From Bolinopsis microptera (lineage: Eukaryota > Ctenophora > Tentaculata > Lobata > Bolinopsidae), in assembly GCF_026151205.1 (NCBI RefSeq), contig NC_087082.1, positions 19,864,494-19,928,493 of the forward strand: a stretch of 64,000 nucleotides of DNA. Direction: 5' to 3'. A program made the position numbers and the translations under genes. Numbering within the stretch: the stretch's first letter is position 1; each line of letters begins with the position of its first letter. The notes under the pieces were generated by a model that saw nothing but the letters and a program-made list of their open reading frames with translations, ran no database searches and had not been told where the DNA came from. Positions 35,524 through 49,183 of this stretch are shown one piece after another.

Positions 35524-35821
35524 TCAGAAGTTATCTAGTTGTACTATACTGATACCCTTAATTGTATGAAGAGTTAGTATAACAACTTATCCAATAATTC
35601 AGATACGTACGGTACTCCGGTGTTCACGACCAGCTACTCGGGTTCAACTCTCTCTAACTTACTTCGTTATTTCTATAGTTCGAATAAACTAAATACGATC
35701 AAAAATAATCACAAGGAATGCTAAGGTTTGAACTTAATAATAAATTCGAAGAATTAAATAAAAGTGTTATTTCGAAGTTCAACACGGAATGACGTTTAGC
35801 AGCTAACCAGGTCAAACACTA

Positions 35822-35839
35822 ATCCTGGTCGCAGCACCA
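35822..35839 (-). promoter_or_regulatory. Primer-binding site
   Basis: Three bases inside the 5' LTR the minus strand reads TGGTGCTGCGACCAGGAT, starting with the TGG complementary to tRNA CCA ends. The matching tRNA was not identified. The sequence looks like BEL/Pao primer sites I recall. Confidence 0.8.
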
Positions 35840-35842
35840 AAA

Positions 35843-36716
35843 TGTAGCACACTTAGTGTACCTAGCTGCTCGAACTTAGTGGTAGGGTAACAAAGTGAAA
35901 GACTTTAAATTTTGGGGTTTTGTAGAAAAGTAAAGATGGTAACGTAAATAAAATGGTAAACTCCAGAACTGATCTCTCTCTCAACTAAACATGTGAGTAG
36001 TAGTAGTAGTAGTAAATCTTTCAAAGTACGAAATATCTCTTTAAAAGAGCATCCTAGGCACCTTATAGATATCAAAACGCATAAAAAAGAAAACAAAAAC
36101 ATCAACCATCTTCTAACTTCTTCCACTCCTCCCTATCTAAAGCTAAAAATCTAAGGTCTTCGAAATCAGTCAAATTCTTAAGTCTAATATCAAGATTTCT
36201 ACTAGTCAAGTCTTTTCTAATAACATCTAATAAGTTTAAACATGGTCTACCCCGTCTCCCTTCCATAAAAATATCAGAATGTGAGTAATAAATTTAAACG
36301 TAGAATTCTGTCTCGTCTAAGGTGGGGTGGAATTTTAAGAGTTGACGGATGAATCGTGACAAAAACTATCAACAAGGTGAACTAAAACGGAAGATCATAA
36401 ATGGGATGGTGTGTCACGTGATTAACTAAGATAGGCCTGATTGGATGGCTAATTAAGTGAGTGAAGATTATTAGATTAAGTGGCATGCTTTCTACTGTGC
36501 TTGATGACAACCTATGAAACTAACTGATGAGAAAATGTAACTTATATGAATTCAGGTGCTGCCGTAGTGACTATTGAACTATTTAATTTGAGGTGTGAGT
36601 GAAAATACTAATTTGCGCACAAACAAAATATCAACCATATAAATATTTCTGACCAGTAACTATTTTAGGAATTATGCCCAGATTATAAAGATAATATTAA
36701 ACCTACACACTGCACA
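35843..36716 (-). repeat. 5' LTR, split by a 288-bp insertion
   Basis: The same 586-bp LTR as at 29436-30021, interrupted after 35999. Removing 36000-36287 restores full collinearity. Confidence 0.95.
36000..36278 (-). mobile_element. 5'-truncated non-LTR retroelement inside the LTR
   Basis: Flanked by the 9-bp duplication ATGTGAGTA (35991-35999 and 36279-36287). On the minus strand it reads out a C-terminal reverse-transcriptase tail (..GRRGRPCLNLLDVIRKDL.. to a stop about 100 bp before its end) and finishes in a (TAC)n tail of about six units. It is a separate family from the RTE-like element at 49.2 kb, or a diverged relative. Confidence 0.85.
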
Positions 36717-36720
36717 CGGG

Positions 36721-36955
36721 TTACACTAGTATATACATATATACATATATAACGGTACAAAGCAAACTATGCAATTGTCAAACTGTAAGTTTCATGTTTG
36801 AAAAGCAATCTTCAGTGACATAATTAACATAAAAATGGCAAACATTATACAACACAGTGCTCCTTTATCAAGTTTTATAATTAACAATTAACAATTACTC
36901 AATACTACTAAACCTATATAAATAACTACAAATCCTAATAACTAATAAATACTAA
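36721..36955 (-). other. AT-rich tail after the Penelope-like fragment
   Basis: Sequence between the LTR element and the stop codon of the minus-strand Penelope-like fragment. It is AT-rich with tatatacatata runs and ttaacaatt direct repeats. It is likely the 3' UTR of that fragment. Confidence 0.45.
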
Positions 36956-38029
36956 CTAAATATGTCTAACTAATAATTTCCTAGAGTGCCTACATTTAGA
37001 AATAATTTCTGATCTTTTATTAATAGTGCCTGGGTTTTTAAGTATGTATAGTTTCTCGTCTAAGCAGAGGCCACAATGCCCCGCTCCAGCCTTATATTTC
37101 TTCGATTTAGTAATAATCTTCCAGTCTATGCTATATTCAATCATCTTCTCCTTGAGGTCCCATATCAATTTTGATAACTCGGTACTCAGTCTGTGCTTAG
37201 AATTCTTGAAACTTTGTCGATGATTGTACCACCGTGTCTTAAAACTGTTTTCAGTCAATCCAATATAGGCCGTTTCCTTGTTAGATGCCGTTTTAACGGT
37301 TGCTTGGTATACTATGCATTTGGCCAGACATTGTCCTTTGAGGGGGCACTTCGAGGCGTCTCTGCAATTACACTCTTTTTCTGGAGCTTTTTTCTTTTCA
37401 GATTGTTTCTCTAGGACTGATTTGTTGTGTCCTTTGAGTATCCTTCCCAAACTGGGCATGCAGCAATAGCTTATTTTCACGGTATTCCTATTGATGATTT
37501 TATGTAACGGTAGGTTTTTCGGGAAATGCTTATCGATGAGAGCGAAGAACTTTCTTCCGATGTTGGTTGAAACGTTTGCACTGAATGGGGGATTGTACCA
37601 TAGGATGTTCCTCTTCCGCGATCTCTTTCTCTTTTTAGGCGGTGGTGTTTTATAATCGATGGTGTGACTATATCCGCTGTCTCTAAGTGCCTTCTCATAA
37701 TCGCTTTTGGCTTCATTTAGGCATATCTTGTTGCTGGATATGCTTATCAATCGTGATTCTATCATTGAGGGTAAGTTCTTCAATATGATGGGAGGATGAT
37801 TGGATTCTGCGTTAATGTACAATGGTGTGTCATTTGGTTTCCTATAAGGTCTGTATGACTTGTCTGTTAGGTCGAGCACGACATCTAAGAAATCAACCGA
37901 ATGCTGACAGAGATCCACTGTTATTTTTTTATAATATAACGAATGTATATGGACACGTTCATTGAAGTTTGAGGAAATTGGTAAATTTCTAAAACAGCGT
38001 TTTTGACGATAGTGGTTTAATTTTAACAT
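36956..38029 (-). pseudogene. Penelope-like element, RT C-terminus plus GIY-YIG nuclease
   Basis: A 357-codon intact frame that is only the C-terminal part of a Penelope-like protein. Near residues 45-75 it has VDFLDVVLDL then YRKPNDTPLYI, the end of the reverse-transcriptase core. A basic KKRKRSRKR stretch and WYNPPFSANVSTNIG follow at about 130-160, a type widespread in cnidarian and other invertebrate copies. A cysteine-rich linker (CNCRDASKCPLKGQC, about 220) leads into a GIY-YIG endonuclease (CIVYQATV ... AYIGLTENSFKTRWYNH, about 238-270). The catalytic RT motifs A-C are missing, so the element is truncated. Its upstream side runs straight into satellite DNA. It belongs to a different lineage from the copy at 46.3 kb. 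Confidence 0.85.
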
Positions 38030-39977
38030 ATATTAATCTAGCGTGTTCATAAGTTCTGAACATTAGCCACGTGACCCATACTCCCATATGAAATGCTCAA
38101 AAATAAAATGTATTGCTTTTAGGCACTATTATGTAAAAAATGTCACATTTTTGTGACATTGTTTACCATAGCTGCCCAATTAGCATTTTTTGGTCTTAGA
38201 TATAGTAGATTAGGTGAATCTAACAATTATGATACAATGTAGGCCTAAAGGGCAGTGATCGAACGGCTTTAAGGCAACATTTCGTAAACTTTGTCACACT
38301 CAGAATACGAGACCTCTTTTCTACTGTGAGGTGTCCATAAAACCCTTTCAACTCATTATTTGATAGTTCTTCTGCTAATCATAGCCCTAAAATATGTTGT
38401 TTTGAAAAGTTAACTTGAAATAAATGCACTTGGCTATTGGGAAATGATGTAAATTCTGTCACATTATATGGAATTTGAAATTCTGGGTGAATTTCCGAAA
38501 TCATTTATATCTGATTTTGGTTTGGAAGGCGGGAAAACTCTATATAATGAGGACGATACACGGATACAGTTGATTGAAGTATAGCCCGGCAGTTGATGTA
38601 AACATCGTCACAAAATGATACAAAATCGTAAATGGACACGTTCATGTTGAAGTTCAAGGATATTGGTAAACCAAAAAAAATAGCGTGTTCAGAAGTTCTG
38701 TACATTAGCCACGTGACCCATACTTCCATATACACGGCTCAGAAATACAATTTATTGTTTTTAGGCACTATAATGTAAAAAATGTCACATTTTTGTGACT
38801 GTGTTAACCATAGCTGCCCAATTAGCATTTTTTGGTTTAAAATATAGTAGATTAGGTCATTCTAACAATTATGATACAACATTTGGCTAAAGGGCAGGGA
38901 TCGAACGGTTTTAAGGCAATATTCCGTAAACTTTGTCACACTCAGAATACGATACCTCTTTTCTACTGTGAGGTGTCCTCAAAACCCTTTCAACTCATTA
39001 TTTGATGGTTTTTCTACTAATCATAGCCCTAAAATATGTTGTTTTGAAAAGTTAGCAAATACATGCACTTATTGGGAAATGATGTAAATTCTGTCACATT
39101 ATATGGAATTTAAAATTTTGGGTGAATTGCCGAAATCATTTATATCTGATTTTGGTTTGGAAGGCGGGAAAACTGTATATAAGGACGATGCACGGATAGA
39201 GCTGATTCAAGTTAAGGGCAGTTGATGTAAAAATTGTCACAATAATAATAAGGGCAGTTGATATGAAAGAAAATCTATCTAACTAATGCAATGGCTGATG
39301 TGACGAAATTTACATTTCTTGACCCTATTTTGAAGAAACATGCCTCGATTAGAATTCAATATTCTTCCAGGAATTATTAGTAGGTGATTATTCAGCAAAT
39401 CAGAACTCAAGTTTAACAATTCTGAGTTTAATTTTACTGAGTTACCGAAATGTGACGAAATTCACTTTTCCTGCCCCAACAGTATAATTTCAATGTGATG
39501 AAAAATGGGCATGGGTTTCCATATTTCCTTATCTCTGAATTAATCATTTCAAACTATAATTAGGACTGTTGATGTGAAAGAAAGTGTATCTAAATTTTAC
39601 AATGACGTATGTGACAAAATTTACATTTCTTGACCCTATTTTGAAGAACCATACCCCGATTAGAATTCAATATTCTTCCAGGAATTATTAGTAGGTTATT
39701 ATTCAGCAGATCATCAGAACTCAAGTTTGACAATTCTGAGTTTAATTATACTAAGTTACCGAAATGTGACGAAATTTACTTTTCCTGCCCCAACAGTATA
39801 ATTTCAATGTGATGAAAAATGGGCATGGGTTTCTATATTTCTTGTATAAATCCATTCCAACTATAATAAGGGCAGTTGATATGAAAGAAAATCTATCTAA
39901 CTAATGCAATGGCTGATGTGACGAAATTTACATTTCTTGCCCCTATTTTGAAGAATCATACCTCAATTAGTATATAA
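38030..39977. repeat. Satellite array with GTGAC..TTTAC motif, left part
   Basis: Two ~650-bp tandem units (38040-38690 and 38690-39230), then three ~310-bp units (from 39240, 39555 and 39860). Within them a core close to GTGACGAAATTTACATTTCTTGCCC recurs about every 155 bp (for example 39300, 39455, 39607, 39765, 39915), and in inverted orientation near 38290, 38465, 38600, 38935 and 39085. The array also contains a piece of Penelope-like RT coding sequence (38630-38675). It is interrupted at 39977 by the TIR transposon. Confidence 0.85.
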
Positions 39978-40370
39978 CACCCTACGCGCGTGGGGTGGAC
40001 TCCTGGGGTGGACTTTTATTCAGCGCGTATTTTGTAGCCTGTTCAACTTGACGTTTTGAATCGTTACTATCTCAATGTCACAGATACATAGAATGTGAGG
40101 TGATCATCTTAAAGAGAAACGTCTCAGCTTTCACCTGGTGTAAAGTTTATCTTTGTACTCAAAATATAGCTCGCTCAGTGTGCAATAGAAGTTGACAATA
40201 CAATAACCACGTCCGCGACCGGTCGTCAGATACCGGAGTGTTGCACAAAATTGGGTCCCCAAATTAAAATTCTATGACACAGTTACCATGCAGAAATGTC
40301 TAGGGAAACATTTGGTGAAAGTTTCAACTCTCTACTATTAAAATAGCGATAGTTATTGAAGATAAACCGT
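39978..40370 (+). repeat. Left terminal inverted repeat
   Basis: About 390 bp, roughly 90% or better match to the reverse complement of 45165-45559. Includes 'ctcgctcagtgtgcaatag' and 'ccggtcgtcagataccgg' (itself a partial palindrome). Confidence 0.9.
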
Positions 40371-40421
40371 GAGAAACTCCCTCTTGTCAAGATCGACGCT
40401 CTAGGAACCTACCTTCTGTAC

Positions 40422-40460
40422 CACGTGACAACGATTAGAGCGTCACGTGGCCGTCACGTG
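40422..40460. promoter_or_regulatory. Cluster of three CACGTG boxes
   Basis: CACGTG at 40422, 40444 and 40455, two followed by AC. They lie inside the left part of the TIR element, about 670 bp upstream of its gene, so they could be bHLH-type binding sites of the promoter. Sequence evidence only. Confidence 0.4.
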
Positions 40461-41131
40461 ACACAAGTGCGCGCGTTGACTCGAGCATTCTCGTGGGAAA
40501 TCCTGATTGCCTGATCGATCTCCTGGGAAATCCTGATTGCTACGGAAAGGGCTGACAACCACTGTTATTTTCGTTCCTCAATTTTCCAGTTCACTTGCTC
40601 AGTGCTGTCAGTTGTTTTTTGTTTGCCCTGCTAAATAAATTTCACTCCGTCATAATCCCCTACTCCCCTATCCAATGAACTGTTTCTGTTACAGCTGCCA
40701 TTCTGTTGACTTGACCCTAACTTAGTCTTATCATTGTCACTTGATAACTTTGTCCGTGCATCCTTAACTGTGCATCCTTTTTTTTAAATACATAAGGTCA
40801 ATTTTTCTATCGTGAAACTTAGTCACTGAAAGTGAAGACAACGCAATCTGGCTGTGCCGGTTCCCCTCTGCCTAGATCACTTAGAATATCCATAGTTAGC
40901 AATACTTTAATCGTTTAATGCAGCGATATAGCCAGTTATTAATGCCACATTGTAGATTTTAGCCTGTTCCAATCATCCTTATATCGAGTTAATGAAATTT
41001 ATGAAATTGCCTACCGTTCAAATCGCTCTCTGTTGTTAGCACCACACTGATTAACTACAATGTTCCAATTTTTTAAAATTATGTCCGACATAATTCTAAT
41101 TTTTGCTGTTACAGCAGATAGTTATGGTGAA

Positions 41132-44717
<3,586 letters not shown>

Positions 44718-45159
44718 TTCGCAGTTCACGTGATTTTATTGTGATCTTAGACTGTAAAAACTATAAAGGTTCAAGTTGAACTATCGTCGCCATGATTATG
44801 TATTTTGGAACTGTTCACGTTGAAATTGCTTCGTTAATCAGCAGTCTTCCTTGGTTACCTTCTACTGTGTAATGCAGCTACGATCAACGATACTTAGCTA
44901 GTACATTCATAGTAACTGCACTGAGAAGAGTAAAAAATTTGAGCTTTGACGGAATATCATTTCCTTGTTTTTAGATACGGTTACTATTCTAGTGAGGGGT
45001 TCATAGCTGTCCATTAAGGTCTTACTCACAATAATTTGTGCTCTGATATTGGCCGTACTGACTGCTGTTGAAAAAGCCACGCCATCAGATGCGCGTCACG
45101 AGAGTCCACCCCAGTAGACCCCACTACGTACAAAATTTGAAATTTTCCCAAAAACTTCT

Positions 45160-45559
45160 GATTAAGCTAGTTTGTTTTCAATAACTTTTGCAATATTAAC
45201 AGTAGACCCTTCAAATTTTCACCAAATGTTACTCCAGACATTTCTGCATGGTAACTGTGTCATAGAATTTTAATTTAGGGACCCAATTTTGTGCAACACT
45301 CCGGTATCTGACGACCGGTCTCGGACGTGGTTATTGTATTGTCAACTTCTATTGTACACTGAGCGAGCTATATTTTGAGTACAAATATAAACTTTACACC
45401 AGGTGAAAGCTGAGACGTTTCTCTTTAAGATGATCACCTCACATTCTGTGTATCTGTGACATTGAGATAGTAACGGTTCAAAACGTCAAGTTGAACAGGC
45501 TACAAAATACGCGCTGAATAAAAGTCCACCCCAGGAGTCCACCCCACGCGCGTAGGGTG
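45160..45559 (-). repeat. Right terminal inverted repeat
   Basis: Reverse complement of 39978-40370, ending ..CGCGCGTAGGGTG, followed by the TATAA duplication. Confidence 0.9.
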
Positions 45560-46319
45560 TATAATGTGACTTTATTACCATCACTATGTCGATAAATTAG
45601 TTATTTTGCCAACACGGAGCAAATAAAGTTATAATATTTTTTTGTGACGAAATTTACAAATTTTTACCCTGTTCAGGTGTTGAAATTTATCCAATGTTAA
45701 CATATCACTGCCATATGATAATTTATATGACCGGCGTATGGTTGAAATATTGTTAATTGATCCATAGTACGTAATATAGGGTGTTTAAGTTGGTATACTA
45801 ATATTTACTCAATTTCACACATGTTGAGATATCATACAAATTTATGTGACTAAATTTACCTATTTCTGCCTTCTGTATCTGTATTTGCGTATAACAATGA
45901 AATATGTGAACAATTCCAAACATATTCAGCTCACAAAATAATGCTAGACTATTCGGCATTTCTTGTCAGGATGTCATAAACATCCCTCATATAAATTTAT
46001 TAAATGTGTGACGGAGTTTACATGGTGCTACCATTTAAGAAAAAAAGTCGGTAAATATGTAGATAATAGTCATATACAGCTATTCTATGAATTGGAAATT
46101 CGAAAATTTGGTCAAACACGGCAACAAGGGGTCCATATAAACTCCGTCACGTTTTTATAGTGTGACAAAGTTTACAACTCACTGCCGGCCGCATTTAAGC
46201 GATATCTTATCGTCTGATAAAGATATCGTTATGCGACAAAGTTTATCTAGAGGATGAAACGATTATCTTAGGGTGAGAGGGTTTATATAGTTTCATAGTG
46301 TGACACATTTTACATCATC
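45560..46319. repeat. Satellite array with GTGAC..TTTAC motif, right part
   Basis: Diverged copies of the same core as on the left of the transposon: near 45643 (gtgacgaaatttac), 45845 (gtgactaaatttac), 46007 (gtgacggagtttac), 46160 (gtgacaaagtttac) and 46302 (gtgacacattttac), each mostly followed by a tgcc-type end. It abuts the Penelope-like element. Confidence 0.8.
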
Positions 46320-48356
46320 GTGCCATTCAGTAGGGTAACTAATATTTACCAATATCCTCAAACTTCAATGAACGTGTCCATATATATATACATTGTACAT
46401 TTAAATGATAGATCTGTATATAGTATTGTAAATAATGTAGATGATTTAGTTGTAGAATTGATTGATAAAATTTCGAATTGGACAATTGAGTTTAAAGATG
46501 AATTAGGTATGTCCAAGAAGGTCAAGGAGTGGGTTATTCCATGTACTGAGCTTAACCAGCCTGGAAACATGTACCTGAATCCCAAGGCACACAAACCACC
46601 TTTGTATCCTGGGAGGATGATTACCACCGGCTGTGGTTCATACATTGAAAACCTTTCTGCCTTGACTGCGTATGAATTGAAGAAGGCTACTTTGAATTAT
46701 AGAATTATTGATACCCCTCACTTTCTGAGGAAGATTGATAGCCTGAACGAGTCTAGCATATTGTTGGGAAAGGAGGTTATACATGTTGCCATCGATATAT
46801 CTAACATGTTTACCAACATTCCTAGGGATATGGGGATCCAACAATGCACTAAGCACCTGAATAAAAGGAGTAGTGGTGATCAATTGTTTAGTACAGAATG
46901 CATTATTAGTGCACTAGAAATTACTCTTGATTACAACATTGCTTCATTTAACGGTATAACATACCGCCAGGAGCGTGGAGCAGCGATGGGTCCTAAGAAC
47001 TCATGTGAGTATGCTGATTGTGCTATGGATAAGATTGATATTTTAGTTAACGAAGGAGATCTAGAATATGGCCCGCCTCATAGACCTGCATTCTGGGGTA
47101 GATTACGTGATGACATTTATATGGCTTGGCCCGGTACTGTTGAGGAATTATTACAATTCATGGAATGGCTCAATAGTATCCACCCAAACCTTTTGTTTAC
47201 TTACGACTACTCTAGGGACGGCGTTGAGTTTCTAGACACCTATGTCTATGCTGTTGGTGATGTTGTCCACACCAAACTCTACTCTAAACCTAGTGACACC
47301 CACTGCTACCTTATCCCCACGTCATGCCATAGGAACCATGTTGTAAAAAACATACCTTTTGGAGTGGCGAGGCGGGTGAGACAGAACAACAGTGAAGACA
47401 CTAACTTCTTGGAGCAGAGAGAGGTCTATACACGTTACCTTCTAGCCCGAGGTTATCATTCCAGTATTATAGAAGATGCCTTTAACAAATTTAGTGATAT
47501 AGCTAATAGGAAAAACTTGTATACCCTTAAAGACAAGGATGAGTCGACTGCCTGTTTAATACCCATGGTGATGGATCAAAATCCAGCACTTCCCAACATG
47601 GGGGGCATTATCCATAAGTATAAGCACCTTCTCAACCTTGATCCGGCCCTGAAGAAGCTGGTACGTGCGGACAGTGTATTCGTGAGTCATCGAAAGAATC
47701 AAACTATCGGTGGCATGCTTGTACACAATAAGTACCGTGCCAGTGGAACTTTAAACTGTGATAATGAGAGAGAAACAACTGCAAGCCAGATCCAGGAACC
47801 AGACTCCGAAAGTCTAAGGGCGGTTCCCGGGGCTGTCGACCCAGGGTGCCATGCTTGTGGTAAATGTTATGTTTGTAAGCAAAATTTCCTGTCCCCCTGT
47901 TCCAATTTTAGTAGTCATCATTCTAAACAAGTTTTCCCTATAACTAAGTATATATCTTGTCAGAGTTATAACCTCATTTATTTAATGGAGTGTAAGACTT
48001 GTAAACAGTCGTATGTCGGTTATACTACCTCAAATCTCCCTAAGAGATTCTCTAACCATAAGAGTCACATAAAGAAAGGTATAAGAAGTTGTAAATTAGT
48101 TAACCATTTTTTAGATATTGATCATGATTTAGATTTTAGTACCATAGCCTCCTATAATTCCTCACTCAGTAAGCACCTTTCTGTCATTATAGTAGACGCT
48201 TTAGTATTTGAGCCTAATATTAGTAAAGCAGACAAAGAAAAGGCAATGGAAGCTAGAGAGGGGTTCTACCAGACCCAATTGAAAACCCTTGAACGGTTTG
48301 GGGGTATGAACACCCTTGATAGTAACCATCTACTTTTTAAATCTGCCGGAGCTTAG
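46320..48356 (+). CDS. Penelope-like retroelement: RT plus GIY-YIG endonuclease
   Basis: A 678-codon uninterrupted frame. The reading frame starts inside satellite DNA without a clear ATG, so the N-terminus is probably truncated. RT signatures, numbered from 46320: LNPKAHKP at 86-93, motif A AIDISNMFTNIP with D159, motif B RGAAMGPKNS near 219-228, motif C RDD at 263-265, and KPSDTHCYL near 323-331, the last typical of Penelope-like elements. A cysteine cluster CHACGKCYVC at about 510-519 leads to a C-terminal GIY-YIG nuclease (LIYLMECKTCKQSYVGYTT, 552-570). The protein would copy element RNA and nick DNA. The 3' non-coding tail extends to about 48765 and ends in a tatatatata run. Related tails occur at 3718-4020 and in the 18.4-23.6 kb repeats. 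Confidence 0.9.
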   Translation: MPFSRVTNIYQYPQTSMNVSIYIYIVHLNDRSVYSIVNNVDDLVVELIDKISNWTIEFKDELGMSKKVKEWVIPCTELNQPGNMYLNPKAHKPPLYPGRMITTGCGSYIENLSALTAYELKKATLNYRIIDTPHFLRKIDSLNESSILLGKEVIHVAIDISNMFTNIPRDMGIQQCTKHLNKRSSGDQLFSTECIISALEITLDYNIASFNGITYRQERGAAMGPKNSCEYADCAMDKIDILVNEGDLEYGPPHRPAFWGRLRDDIYMAWPGTVEELLQFMEWLNSIHPNLLFTYDYSRDGVEFLDTYVYAVGDVVHTKLYSKPSDTHCYLIPTSCHRNHVVKNIPFGVARRVRQNNSEDTNFLEQREVYTRYLLARGYHSSIIEDAFNKFSDIANRKNLYTLKDKDESTACLIPMVMDQNPALPNMGGIIHKYKHLLNLDPALKKLVRADSVFVSHRKNQTIGGMLVHNKYRASGTLNCDNERETTASQIQEPDSESLRAVPGAVDPGCHACGKCYVCKQNFLSPCSNFSSHHSKQVFPITKYISCQSYNLIYLMECKTCKQSYVGYTTSNLPKRFSNHKSHIKKGIRSCKLVNHFLDIDHDLDFSTIASYNSSLSKHLSVIIVDALVFEPNISKADKEKAMEAREGFYQTQLKTLERFGGMNTLDSNHLLFKSAGA

Positions 48357-48765
48357 TTTTAGTTTTAGTATATTTTGTAGATTTTATTTAGTTATACCAT
48401 TATTCCAGAGACGTGCATATTACATTTTTTTACTTAAGTATAAATTTTACAGGTTTTTGTTGTGATTTTAAGTGATTTTCCGAGAATCAGTTATCAGTAT
48501 TTAGATAAGAGATAAGATAAGAGTACATTTTTAACGGCTTTCAGTTTCTTTTTTAAATTTCAGTTCATCAGATTTTCCCACTGCTTTTAGTTTGTATTTA
48601 TTCTCAATTGTATATGATTCGTATTTGTTGTAGTTACTTTAATGATATAATTTCTCAGAATTGATGTAAATAAACGATGCAAAGACTTTCGAAGATCTAA
48701 TCACAACCGCTTTCTTTTATTGTGTAGAAGTCCAGCCATGAAATATATATATATATTCAGGGATA
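48357..48765 (+). mobile_element. 3' non-coding tail of the Penelope-like element
   Basis: Shared in part with 3718-4020 (minus strand) and with the first ~100 bp of the long tandem repeats. It ends 'ttgtgtagaagtccagccatg' then a TA run. I looked for the hammerhead ribozyme core often found in these termini and did not find a convincing one. Confidence 0.75.
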
Positions 48766-49170
48766 GACGCTTTGCCAGTCAATTATAGGCTATATTTAGG
48801 TGTCCGTAGATTCAGAAGCTTTAAAGATACAGCCATTTCGGACGACAGGTCTTGAAGATAATTGTTTAGACTTTAGTTTACATTATGTTAAAAAGTAATT
48901 CAACGTCATCATCACCACTTGATGACGTCATCAAGTTAACCATTTTTAAAATTTGATTTTTCACAAAGTAATCATTTTTTAAATCGATTTTACGCCATTA
49001 AAGAGTAATTTTATTCAAAATTTGAAGGCATATTGAAGTTAGATAATTGTTAAAGCATTCTGAAAATCTATCGGAAAGTTTTTCTAGCTTGCTCCTTCAT
49101 AAAGATATTCGCTATTGAAGTTAGTGCTTTTTTAAAGAATAATTCTATGAAACGCTAATTTTACGTTCTA
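48766..49170. other. AT-rich spacer, nothing recognised
   Basis: No coding or mobile-element end was found between the Penelope-like tail and the RTE-like insertion. Confidence 0.5.
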
Positions 49171-49183
49171 GTATTCTCTGGTG

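Larger units (their letters stand above)
29436..36716 (-). mobile_element. Env-bearing LTR retroelement lacking gag and most of pol
   Basis: Two LTRs beginning TGTAGCACAC and ending ..CTGCACA (plus-strand reading) bound the element, with a 4-bp target duplication CGGG at 29432-29435 and 36717-36720. A primer-binding site and a polypurine tract show that it reads on the minus strand. The internal region holds, in order, a leader, a short remnant that may be the end of pol, an envelope gene, an unknown repeat-rich gene and the PPT. No gag, protease, reverse transcriptase or integrase was found. The two LTRs differ by one base over 586 after removal of a nested insertion, so integration was recent. 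The PBS resembles those I recall from BEL/Pao elements; the class is therefore tentative. Confidence 0.9.
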
